Below are positions 40,025 through 47,765 of a stretch of 64,000 nucleotides of DNA, one piece after another. The translations under genes and the position numbers were made by a program. Position 1 is the stretch's first letter, and every line of letters begins with the position of its first letter. This stretch comes from Amycolatopsis umgeniensis (GTDB lineage Bacteria; Actinomycetota; Actinomycetes; Mycobacteriales; Pseudonocardiaceae), in the NCBI RefSeq assembly GCF_014205155.1, contig NZ_JACHMX010000001.1, forward strand, positions 5,828,001 through 5,892,000. The letters are read 5' to 3'. The notes under the pieces were generated by a model that had not been told where the DNA came from, ran no database searches, and was given only the letters and a program-made list of their open reading frames with translations.

Positions 40025-42064
40025 CTACGGCCGGGTCCGCCAGAGCACCAGGATGAAGTACGGCGTCCCGACCATCGCGATGACCAGGCCCGCCGGGATC
40101 TGGGCTGGCGCGATGACCGTCCGCCCGAGAGTGTCCGCGACACTCACCAGCAGCGCCCCGAGCGCCGCGGCCACCGGGACGATCCGGCCGTGCCGACCGC
40201 CGACCAGCGACCGCGCCAGATGCGGCGCGACCAGCCCGACGAAGACGACCACGCCGATCGCGGACACCGCGGTGGCCGCCAGGATCCCGGAAGCCCCCAG
40301 GATCAGCAGCCGCGACCGCTCGATGCGCATCCCCAGCACCCGCGGCGTGTCCTCGTCGAGAGCGTGCAGGTCGAGCTCGCGGTGCTTGACCCACAACAAC
40401 GGCGTCAGCGCGACGAGGGCCAGCGCCACCGGCACGACCTGCTCCAGCGTGCGGCCGTAAGTCGATCCCGAGAGCCAGGTCAGCGCCTTGGCCGAGTTCC
40501 ACGGGTCGGAGACCACGATCAGCAGCGTGATCAGCGCCATCCCGGCCGACCAGACCGCGATGCCGATGATCACCAGCCGGTCCGAATCCAGCCCCGACCG
40601 CCACGCCAGCCCGTAGACCAGCAGGAACACCACGGTCGCCCCGGCGCCGGCGGCGCCCGCGATCGCCCAGGCGCCGGCCACCGGGACGATGGTGATCAGC
40701 GTGATCGCGCCGAGCCCGGCACCGGCGGTGATGCCGAGCAGCCCGGGTTCGGCGAGCGGGTTGCGGCTGACCGACTGGATCCCGCAGCCGGACACCGCCA
40801 GCGCGGCACCGGCCAGCAGCGCGGCGAGCACCCGCGGAAGTCTTTGGTCCAGCACGAAAGTGAGTGCGGTCCCGGTGTTGCCGGTGACCCAGTTCGCGAG
40901 GTCGCCGAGCAGCACCATCCGGTCGCCCAGCATCAGCCCGACGACCGGGATCACGGCGAGCAGCACCACCAGGACGGCGGAGATCAGCACGAGCCGCCGC
41001 TTCGATCCGGCGACCCCGACGCGTCCCGCCGGAGCCGGACGGCGCGAGCCACTGCCCCGGCCGCGCCGGGCCAGCCACACCATGACGACGGCGCCGACGA
41101 TCGTGGTCACCACACCGGTCGGCACTCGTACGGCCGCGGCCGAGCCCATGATCGCCCGCAGCACGACGTCGGCGCCGAGCACCGTCACCACACCGACCAG
41201 GCCGGAAACCGGCAACAGCACGCGGTGCTTCGCGATCGGCAGCAGCAGCTTCGTGATCACCGGCGCGCTGAGCCCGACGAATCCGACCGGTCCGGCGACG
41301 GTCACCGCCGCCGCGGTCAGCGCGACGGTCAGCACGACCGCGCCGATCCGTGTCCGGCGGACCCGCAGGCCGAGGACGGTCGCGTTGTCGTCGCCGAGGG
41401 CGAGGACGTCGAGTTTGCGGCCCATCGCGACGAGCGCCACGACGGCGATCACCACGATCGGCGTCATCTGGCCGGTCGCGCGCAGATCGGACACGGTCAG
41501 CGAGCCGCTGCCCCACGCGAACAGCCCGGACGTCTCCTGCTCGAACAAGAGCAGCAGCAGGATGGTCACCGACTGGAGCGCCAGCAGCACCGCCGAACCG
41601 ACGAGCACCAGCCGCGGGCTCGCCGAACCGCCGCCCGCCAGTCCGAGCACGACGACCGCCGCGGCCAGCCCGCCCGCGAACGCCGCCCCGCCCACCGGGA
41701 CGAGCGGCAGCGAAAGCCCGAACGCGGAGATGGCGACCACGGCGAAATGCGCGCCCGCGTTGACCGCGAGCGTGTCGGGCGAGGCGAGCGGATTCCGCGC
41801 CACGGACTGCATTCCCGCGCCCGCGACACCGAGCGCGACCCCGAGCAGCAGCGCGGCGAGCAGCCGGGGGACGCGCGAACCCTCCAGTACCGCGAGGGTT
41901 TGCGCGTCGCCGTGGCCGAAGATCGCCTTCACCACGTCCAGCGGGCCGGACGTCGAAGTGCCCTGTGTCAGGTGGATGCCGGCGAGGACGGCGATCAGCA
42001 CCACCAGCCCCGCCGACACCACCGCCGTGCGCACCGCCTGGGGCGCACGAACTTCCTTGGTCAT
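40025..42064 (-). CDS. Fused iron-siderophore ABC permease (two FecCD domains)
   Basis: A 679-residue FhuB-type permease in which two FecCD/BtuC domains of about 330 residues are fused. Each has the GXXXQ-type pattern (GAGMQSVARNPLASPDTL and GCGIQSVSRNPLAEPGLL) and a cytoplasmic ATPase-docking loop (TVAGPVGFVGL and AIGVVVFVGLVAPHLARSLVG). A single chain forms the whole channel. ATG 42064 overlaps the preceding stop by one base (TGATG). It imports ferric siderophore in an operon with the ATPase and the binding protein. Confidence 0.92.
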   Translation of the reverse strand: MTKEVRAPQAVRTAVVSAGLVVLIAVLAGIHLTQGTSTSGPLDVVKAIFGHGDAQTLAVLEGSRVPRLLAALLLGVALGVAGAGMQSVARNPLASPDTLAVNAGAHFAVVAISAFGLSLPLVPVGGAAFAGGLAAAVVVLGLAGGGSASPRLVLVGSAVLLALQSVTILLLLLFEQETSGLFAWGSGSLTVSDLRATGQMTPIVVIAVVALVAMGRKLDVLALGDDNATVLGLRVRRTRIGAVVLTVALTAAAVTVAGPVGFVGLSAPVITKLLLPIAKHRVLLPVSGLVGVVTVLGADVVLRAIMGSAAAVRVPTGVVTTIVGAVVMVWLARRGRGSGSRRPAPAGRVGVAGSKRRLVLISAVLVVLLAVIPVVGLMLGDRMVLLGDLANWVTGNTGTALTFVLDQRLPRVLAALLAGAALAVSGCGIQSVSRNPLAEPGLLGITAGAGLGAITLITIVPVAGAWAIAGAAGAGATVVFLLVYGLAWRSGLDSDRLVIIGIAVWSAGMALITLLIVVSDPWNSAKALTWLSGSTYGRTLEQVVPVALALVALTPLLWVKHRELDLHALDEDTPRVLGMRIERSRLLILGASGILAATAVSAIGVVVFVGLVAPHLARSLVGGRHGRIVPVAAALGALLVSVADTLGRTVIAPAQIPAGLVIAMVGTPYFILVLWRTRP

Positions 42065-43038
42065 CAGGCGGTGATGGCCTTCACGATCTGGTCGGCGGTG
42101 AAGATGATCGACTTCGGGCCGCCGAAGGTCCACGTGCCGGACTCCAGTTTGTGGATCTTCTTGGACACCACGAACGGCAGCCGCTGGTAGACGGCGTTCT
42201 GCGCGAGCCCGGTGGTGAAGACGTCCTCTTCGGAGGCGCTGTAGATCAGCACGGTCTTCGGGTCGGTGATCGCGGTCAGGCCCTCGACGTCGGTCTGGCC
42301 GAGACCCCACTGCGGGTCGACCTGGCCGGTCCAGACGTTCTTGAGGCCGACGGCCTCGGCGGTGTCGGAGACCAGCGAACCCTTGCCGAACGGGCGGATG
42401 CTGACGGTGCTGCCTTCGAGGTAGGCGTCGGCCATCAGGAACGGGGTGCCCGCGGCGCCCTTGCCCTCGACGGCCTTCTTGCCCTCGGCGAGTTTGGCGT
42501 CCATTTCGGACAGTTGCTTGTCCGCCTCGGCCTCCTTGCCGACCGTTTTGGCGATCAGCTTGAAGTCCTCGCGCAGGCGGTCGAAGTTGCGGCTCGCGTC
42601 GCTGGTCTTGGTGACCACGACCGGGACGTACTTCTCGATCTGCGGCACCAGCGGCGAGTCACGCTCCTCGGCGATGATGACGACGTCGGGGTTCAGCCCG
42701 ACGATCGCGTCGACGCTGGGCTCGTTGCGCTTGCCGACGTCCTTGACCTCGGCGGTCAGCGGAACGGCCTTGTCCCAGACGTTGTAGCCCGCGACGTCCG
42801 CGGCGCCGACCGGCATGACACCGAGCGAAGCGACCATCTCGGCCTCGCCCCACTCGAGCGCGACGACGCGTTTGGCGGGCGCCTTGAGGTTGACGGCCTT
42901 GCCGCGCGCGTCGGTCACCGTGACCGGTCCGGTCGCGGCGGCTTCACTCGGCGCGGCCGCGGTGTTCTCGGTGGTGCCGCACGCGGACAGCAGCAGGGCC
43001 GCCGTCGCGACGAGGACGGCAGGGGTCAGCAAACGCAT
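42064..43038 (-). CDS. Iron-siderophore-binding lipoprotein
   Basis: A 324-residue FhuD/FepB-type binding protein with a lipoprotein signal peptide (lipobox ending LLSAC). The mature part shows RVVALEWGEAEMVASLGV and LNPDVVII, typical of class III periplasmic-binding proteins. It captures the ferric siderophore at the outer membrane surface and delivers it to the fused permease. No siderophore biosynthesis gene is in the window, so the ligand could be a xenosiderophore. Confidence 0.92.
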   Translation of the reverse strand: MRLLTPAVLVATAALLLSACGTTENTAAAPSEAAATGPVTVTDARGKAVNLKAPAKRVVALEWGEAEMVASLGVMPVGAADVAGYNVWDKAVPLTAEVKDVGKRNEPSVDAIVGLNPDVVIIAEERDSPLVPQIEKYVPVVVTKTSDASRNFDRLREDFKLIAKTVGKEAEADKQLSEMDAKLAEGKKAVEGKGAAGTPFLMADAYLEGSTVSIRPFGKGSLVSDTAEAVGLKNVWTGQVDPQWGLGQTDVEGLTAITDPKTVLIYSASEEDVFTTGLAQNAVYQRLPFVVSKKIHKLESGTWTFGGPKSIIFTADQIVKAITA

Positions 43039-43054
43039 GGTTCTTCCTGGTTTC

Positions 43055-43870
43055 TCAGGCGGGCCTGGGCGAATGCCGCCCGAGTGGCCTGCAGTGGATC
43101 GCGCCCGTCACCGGGTCGTTCGCGACGTGGACGGTGACTCCGTAGGCCTGGGAGAGGTGCTCGGTGGAGAGCACCTGCCCGATGTCACCCGTGGCCACGA
43201 TGGTTCCCTCGCTCAGCAGCACGACCTCGTCGGCGATGATCGCCGCGTGGTCGAGGTCGTGCAGTACCACGCCGACCGCGACGCCTTCGTTGGCGAGATC
43301 GCGGACGACGTCGAGGATCTCGACCTGATAGCGCAGGTCGAGATGGTTGGTGGGCTCGTCGAGCAGCAGGACCGACGTCTGCTGGGCGAGACAGGACGCG
43401 AGCCAGACACGCTGGAGTTCGCCGCCGGAGAGTTCGTCGACACCGCGTTCGGCCATCGGCGTCACGCCGGTCAGTTCCATCGCGCGGCGGATCGCGGCGG
43501 CGCCGTCGGTGTCGACCCCGCGCCAGCCCGAGCGGTACGGGTAGCGGCCGTAGGAGACGACGTCGCGTACGGAGACCCCGCTCGGGGTGGGCCGATGCTG
43601 GGTCAGCAACGTGACCTGACGGGCGAACTCCTTGCCGGACAACGCGTTCCCGCCCCAGACGGTGCGGTCGCCGAGGTGGACACTGCCCGCGCGGGGCTTG
43701 TGCAGCCGCGCCAGCGACCGCAGGAGCGTCGACTTGCCGGAGCCGTTCGGGCCGACCAGCGCGGTCACCGTCCCGGCGCGCAGCGACAGGGACACGCCGT
43801 CCACCACGGCCCGCTCATGGTGCGCGAGCACCAGGTCATGGCCGGTGAGCAGCGCGTCTTCCGTAGACAT
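43055..43870 (-). CDS. Iron-siderophore ABC transporter ATPase
   Basis: A 271-residue FhuC/FecE-type ATPase with Walker A GPNGSGKST, signature LSGGELQRVWLA, Walker B LLLDEPTNHLD and H-loop VLHD. It is the first gene of the three-gene importer, and an iron box covers its start codon, so the operon is iron-repressed. Confidence 0.93.
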   Translation of the reverse strand: MSTEDALLTGHDLVLAHHERAVVDGVSLSLRAGTVTALVGPNGSGKSTLLRSLARLHKPRAGSVHLGDRTVWGGNALSGKEFARQVTLLTQHRPTPSGVSVRDVVSYGRYPYRSGWRGVDTDGAAAIRRAMELTGVTPMAERGVDELSGGELQRVWLASCLAQQTSVLLLDEPTNHLDLRYQVEILDVVRDLANEGVAVGVVLHDLDHAAIIADEVVLLSEGTIVATGDIGQVLSTEHLSQAYGVTVHVANDPVTGAIHCRPLGRHSPRPA

Positions 43871-43888
43871 GAGGGGAGCCTAACCTAA
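43870..43888 (-). promoter_or_regulatory. DtxR/IdeR (DmdR)-type iron box
   Basis: On the minus strand the site reads TTAGGTTAGGCTCCCCTCA, matching 16 of 19 positions of the consensus TTAGGTTAGGCTAACCTAA. It overlaps the A of the ATPase gene's start codon, so the transcript probably starts at or near it. Confidence 0.8.
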
Positions 43889-44023
43889 TCGGATGGCCGG
43901 ACGGATGTCGTGAGTGACACAGAGCGCCGCGTGATTGTCCGGTTACCGCGGGCGCCCCGGCCGGTCCAGAGAAAATCCAGTCGTGGTCCGTAGCCTCCCG
44001 AGCGGAGAGGCGGGGGAGCGGAT

Positions 44024-45190
44024 ATGGAAGGTCTCTACAAACTGTTGTGGGACAGGGTGGACCACAACGCGCGACGGGCCGTCGACGTCTATCTGAGCGA
44101 GGTCCCCGATTTCCGGGCCGCGGCACGGGTGGACGGCGTCCGTGCTTCGATGCTGGACTTCGCGGTCCTGCTCAGACGTCGTGAGGTCGAACTCGCCGCC
44201 GACGGCTCGCCCTTCACGGGCGAGGATTTGGCGGTGCTGACGGCTTTCGGCGAGCAACGCGGCGCACAGGGGGTTTCCACGGGGTCCGGGCGCCGCGTTC
44301 TCGATCTGCACGACGTGCTCACCCTGCGCGAGATCCACGAGGCGGCCGGCTTGCACGAGGTCGGTCAAGTGACCGAGATGATCGGCTGGCTGCCCGGCAA
44401 CGGCCTCGCCGGGCAGAACGCGTACCTCCGGGGATTCCTGACCGGGCAGAAACGCGGTACGCCGTTCGTCAAACGGACACAGGAACTCGCCGCGGCCCTG
44501 CTCGAGGACAAAGCGGTGATCCCAGGTCTCCCGGAAAGCCTCGAGCTGGGTTCCGCCGACCGGTACCTGATCGCGGTCGTGCGCTTTCCCGGGGAACCCC
44601 TGCCTCCGGAGGAACGGCGCGAGGAGATCATCGGCGCGTTGCTGAAACGCGAAAGGGTGCCGATGATCTGGACGGAGCCCGGCGAACTGGTCGCCCTGTT
44701 CCCCTGCGCGGACCCCGAAACGGTGCGGGAACGCGCGCTGGGTCTCGTGCGCGAGTGCGCGGAGCTGATCGGACGTCCCTGCGCGACAGGCGCGGCTTCC
44801 GGTCGGGTCCGCGCGTTGGCCGACACCGCCGGTCTGGCCCGGCGGATCAGCCGGGTCGCTCCCGTCGAGGCCAGACCGGGCCGGTTGCCCGTGATGACCG
44901 ATGTCTTCGCCGAACTCGGCGTCGCCCGGCTGCCGCAGGTCGACGAGTGGCTACGCGGGGTCGCGCGGCGGCTGGAGTCCGGACCCGATCTGGTGACCAC
45001 GCTCGACGCCTACTACCGGCACGACATGAACCGGCTGAACACCGCGGGGGCGTTGCACATCCACCCGCGGACCCTCGACTACCGGCTCCGCCGGATCCGC
45101 GAACTCGCCGGAATGGACGCGGGCTCTTACCGGGGTGTGCGGGTGCTCGGCGCCACCGTCGCCCTCGTGCTAGCCGGCCGTTGGAACTGA
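44024..45190 (+). CDS. PucR/CdaR-type transcriptional regulator
   Basis: A 388-residue protein with an N-terminal helical sensor-like region, a central GGDEF-like/CdaR domain, and the C-terminal PucR HTH_30 domain (LVTTLDAYYRHDMNRLNTAGALHIHPRTLDYRLRRI in outline, residues about 325-360). Such regulators activate purine, sugar or amino acid catabolism genes. GGGGGAG precedes ATG 44024. It lies between two metal importers, but nothing shows that it controls them. Its 3' end overlaps the permease gene by 21 nt tail to tail. Confidence 0.85.
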   Translation: MEGLYKLLWDRVDHNARRAVDVYLSEVPDFRAAARVDGVRASMLDFAVLLRRREVELAADGSPFTGEDLAVLTAFGEQRGAQGVSTGSGRRVLDLHDVLTLREIHEAAGLHEVGQVTEMIGWLPGNGLAGQNAYLRGFLTGQKRGTPFVKRTQELAAALLEDKAVIPGLPESLELGSADRYLIAVVRFPGEPLPPEERREEIIGALLKRERVPMIWTEPGELVALFPCADPETVRERALGLVRECAELIGRPCATGAASGRVRALADTAGLARRISRVAPVEARPGRLPVMTDVFAELGVARLPQVDEWLRGVARRLESGPDLVTTLDAYYRHDMNRLNTAGALHIHPRTLDYRLRRIRELAGMDAGSYRGVRVLGATVALVLAGRWN

Positions 45191-46054
45191 GACGTCACGC
45201 CGCTCGCGCCTGCGCTTGGCCAGCCGCTTCCCGACGATCCCGTGCCGCGGCCCGAACAGGTACACCAGTGTGAACCCGGCGCCCTGCACCAGCACGATCA
45301 TCCCGCCGGACGCGGTGTCGAGGTGGTAGCTCAGGTACAGCCCGGTCACCGCCGCGAGCACCGAGAACGACGGCGCGAACACCAGCATGCGGCCGAACCT
45401 GTCGGTGAGCAGGTACGCCGTCGCGCCGGGGATGATCAGCATCGCCACCACGAGGATCACGCCGACCACCTGCAGCGCGACCACCGCTGTCAGCGCGAGC
45501 AGCCCGAGCAGCGCGGCACCGAGCACCCTCGGGTTGAGGCCGATGGCGTGCGCGTGCGTGGGATCGAAGGCGTACAAGGTGAAATCGCGGCGTTTGAGTA
45601 CCAGCAGGCCGAGAGTGATCGCGCCGAGGACGCCGATCTGGAGCAGATCCGAGGTGTCCACGCCGAGCAGGTTCCCGAAGATGATGTGGTTCAGGTCGGT
45701 CTGGCTCGGCGTCACCGAAATCAGGACGAGGCCGAGCGCGAACAGCGTGGTGAACACGATGCCGATCGCGGCGTCCTCCTTGACACGGCTGGTGTCGCGG
45801 ACGACACCGATCAGCGCCACGGCGAGGAAACCGAATACGACGGCGCCCAGCGCGAACGGCGCGCCGAGGACGTAGGCGAGCACGACGCCGGGCAGCACCG
45901 CGTGCGAAACCGCGTCGCCCATCAGCGACCAGCCGATCAGCACCAGCCAGCACGAAAGCACCGCGCAGACCGTGGACGCGATCACCGTGGAAGCCAGCGC
46001 CCGCACCATGAAGTCGTAGCTCAGCGGCTCGAGGAACAGGTCGTAGAGACTCAC
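45170..46054 (-). CDS. Manganese/zinc-type ABC permease
   Basis: A 294-residue ABC-3 family permease with eight or nine hydrophobic segments and the family pattern GDAVSHAVLPGVVLAYVLG near residue 45. It carries metal across the membrane together with the ATPase at 46051 and the lipoprotein at 46791. It starts at GTG 46054, overlapping the ATPase stop by 4 nt. Manganese is favoured over zinc because of the binding protein's ligands. Confidence 0.88.
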   Translation of the reverse strand: MSLYDLFLEPLSYDFMVRALASTVIASTVCAVLSCWLVLIGWSLMGDAVSHAVLPGVVLAYVLGAPFALGAVVFGFLAVALIGVVRDTSRVKEDAAIGIVFTTLFALGLVLISVTPSQTDLNHIIFGNLLGVDTSDLLQIGVLGAITLGLLVLKRRDFTLYAFDPTHAHAIGLNPRVLGAALLGLLALTAVVALQVVGVILVVAMLIIPGATAYLLTDRFGRMLVFAPSFSVLAAVTGLYLSYHLDTASGGMIVLVQGAGFTLVYLFGPRHGIVGKRLAKRRRERRDVSVPTAG

Positions 46055-46794
46055 GCGGGTTCTTCTTCCCGTTGCAGGACGTCGAGTCCGAAGGCGAGCG
46101 CGAGATTCTCGGGCCGGAGCACCTCGCCGGGGGAGCCGTGCGCGAGCACCTTGCGCATCAGCAGGATCGCCTCGTCGGCGAGACCGGGCAGCGCGTGCAA
46201 ATCGTGTGTGGAGATCAGGACCGCGGCGCCGTCGGCCGCGAGTTCCTTGAGCAGCCGGGTGATCGTGGCTTCGGACCGCTTGTCCACCCCGGCGAACGGC
46301 TCGTCCAGCAGGAGGACACGGGCGCCTTGGGCGATCCCGCGCGCGACGAACGCGCGTTTGCGCTGCCCGCCGGACAACTGCCCGATCTGGCGTCCGGCGA
46401 GTTCGGTCAGCTCGACCCGCTCCAGCGCCAGATCGACGGCCTCGTGGTCGGCGCGGCGCGGCCTCCTGGTGAAGCCGAGATGCCCGTAGCGCCCCATCAT
46501 CACGACGTCGCGCACCGAGAGCGGGAACGACCAGTCGACGTCCTCGCTCTGTGGCACGTACCCGATCGCGCCGGACTTGCGGGCGCGGACGGGCGGGCCG
46601 CCGTCGACCGAGACCGTGCCGGAGTCCGGCCGGACCATGCCCATGATCGTCTTGAACAGGGTCGACTTCCCGGAGCCGTTCATCCCGATCAGCCCGCAGA
46701 CGCGGCCGTGTTCGAGGGAGACGTCCACACCGTCGAGCGCCAGGACGTCACCGTAGTGAACGGTCACGCCTTCGACGCGGATCGCGGCCGTCAC
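46051..46794 (-). CDS. Manganese/zinc-type ABC transporter ATPase
   Basis: A 247-residue ATPase with Walker A GMNGSGKST, YVPQSEDVDWSFPLSV (a Q-loop pattern typical of Mn/Fe transporters such as SitB/MntB), signature LSGGQRKRAFVA, Walker B LLLDEPFAGVD and ISTHD. GTG 46794 overlaps the upstream gene's stop by 4 nt. Confidence 0.9.
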   Translation of the reverse strand: MTAAIRVEGVTVHYGDVLALDGVDVSLEHGRVCGLIGMNGSGKSTLFKTIMGMVRPDSGTVSVDGGPPVRARKSGAIGYVPQSEDVDWSFPLSVRDVVMMGRYGHLGFTRRPRRADHEAVDLALERVELTELAGRQIGQLSGGQRKRAFVARGIAQGARVLLLDEPFAGVDKRSEATITRLLKELAADGAAVLISTHDLHALPGLADEAILLMRKVLAHGSPGEVLRPENLALAFGLDVLQREEEPA

Positions 46795-47717
46795 GGCTTC
46801 GCCCCGGTGAGGGCGGCCACGATCGTCTTCGAGTCGTGGCGGATGAGGTCGAGGTACGTCGGCACCGGGCCTTCGGGGCCGGACAGGGAATCGACGTAGA
46901 GGACGCCGCCGAAAGCGGCACCGGTCGCGGAGACGACCTGGCGCATCGGGGCGTCGGAGACGGTCGACTCGCAGAACACCGCGGGGACCTTGTTCTCCTT
47001 GACGAAGCCGATGGCGCGGGTGATCTGCTGCGGCGTGGCCTGCTGTTCGGCGTTGACCGCCCAGATGTACCGCTCGGTGAGGCCGGTGTCTCGCGCGAGG
47101 TAGGAGAAGGCGCCCTCGCAGGTGACCAGCGCGCGCTCGTTCTTCGGCAGCCCGCTCAGCGCACCGGTCATCTCGTCCTGGACGGCCTGCAGTTTCGCCT
47201 TGTAGGCGTCGCCATTGGCCTTGAACACGGCGGCGTCACCGGAAGAGACCTCGCTGAACGCCTTGACCATGTTGTCCACGTAGATCCCGACGTTCTTCGG
47301 CGACATCCAGGCGTGCGGATTCGGCTTGCCCTGGTAGGAATCCTCGCCGATGGCGATGGGCTCGACACCCTCGCTGACCACCTTGTGCGGCGCGTCGCTC
47401 TCCGAGACGAACCGGGCGAACCAGGCCTCCAGGTTCAGCCCGTTGTCGAGGATCAGGTCGGCCTTCGCGGCCTTCTTGATGTCGTCCGGCGTGGGCTCGT
47501 AACCGTGGATCTCGGCGCCGGGTTTGGTGATCGACTCGACCTTGAGCTTGTCGCCCGCGACGTTCGCCGCGATGTCCGCCAAGACCGTGAACGTGGTCAG
47601 CACCACGGGCCGCTTGTCGTCCGTGCCGCCGCTCGTTCCGTTGCCCGCGGCACCGCACGCGGTCAGGACGAGCGTCGACGCGGCCAGCGCGAAGACGGTC
47701 TTGCGGAGATTAGCCAT
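46791..47717 (-). CDS. Manganese-type metal-binding lipoprotein
   Basis: A 308-residue cluster A-I (ZnuA/PsaA/SitA) binding protein with lipobox LTAC. The four ligands can be read: His in IHGYEP, His in NPHAWMS, Glu in CEGAFSY and Asp in YVDSLS. Two His plus Glu and Asp is the manganese/iron pattern, whereas zinc proteins have a third His and a His-rich loop, which is missing here. It probably supplies manganese. A palindrome directly upstream could be an MntR operator. Confidence 0.88.
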   Translation of the reverse strand: MANLRKTVFALAASTLVLTACGAAGNGTSGGTDDKRPVVLTTFTVLADIAANVAGDKLKVESITKPGAEIHGYEPTPDDIKKAAKADLILDNGLNLEAWFARFVSESDAPHKVVSEGVEPIAIGEDSYQGKPNPHAWMSPKNVGIYVDNMVKAFSEVSSGDAAVFKANGDAYKAKLQAVQDEMTGALSGLPKNERALVTCEGAFSYLARDTGLTERYIWAVNAEQQATPQQITRAIGFVKENKVPAVFCESTVSDAPMRQVVSATGAAFGGVLYVDSLSGPEGPVPTYLDLIRHDSKTIVAALTGAKP

Positions 47718-47730
47718 CCCGTGAGTCTAG

Positions 47731-47748
47731 AGTTCGGTGCGCCGAACT
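47731..47748. promoter_or_regulatory. Candidate MntR-type operator
   Basis: AGTTCGG-TGCG-CCGAACT is a palindrome with 7-bp arms, 14 nt upstream of the manganese lipoprotein start in the 48-nt gap after the Fe-S oxidoreductase gene. Its position suggests metal regulation of the operon; I do not recall an exact consensus. Confidence 0.5.
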
Positions 47749-47765
47749 TCCAACTCCCGTGTGCC

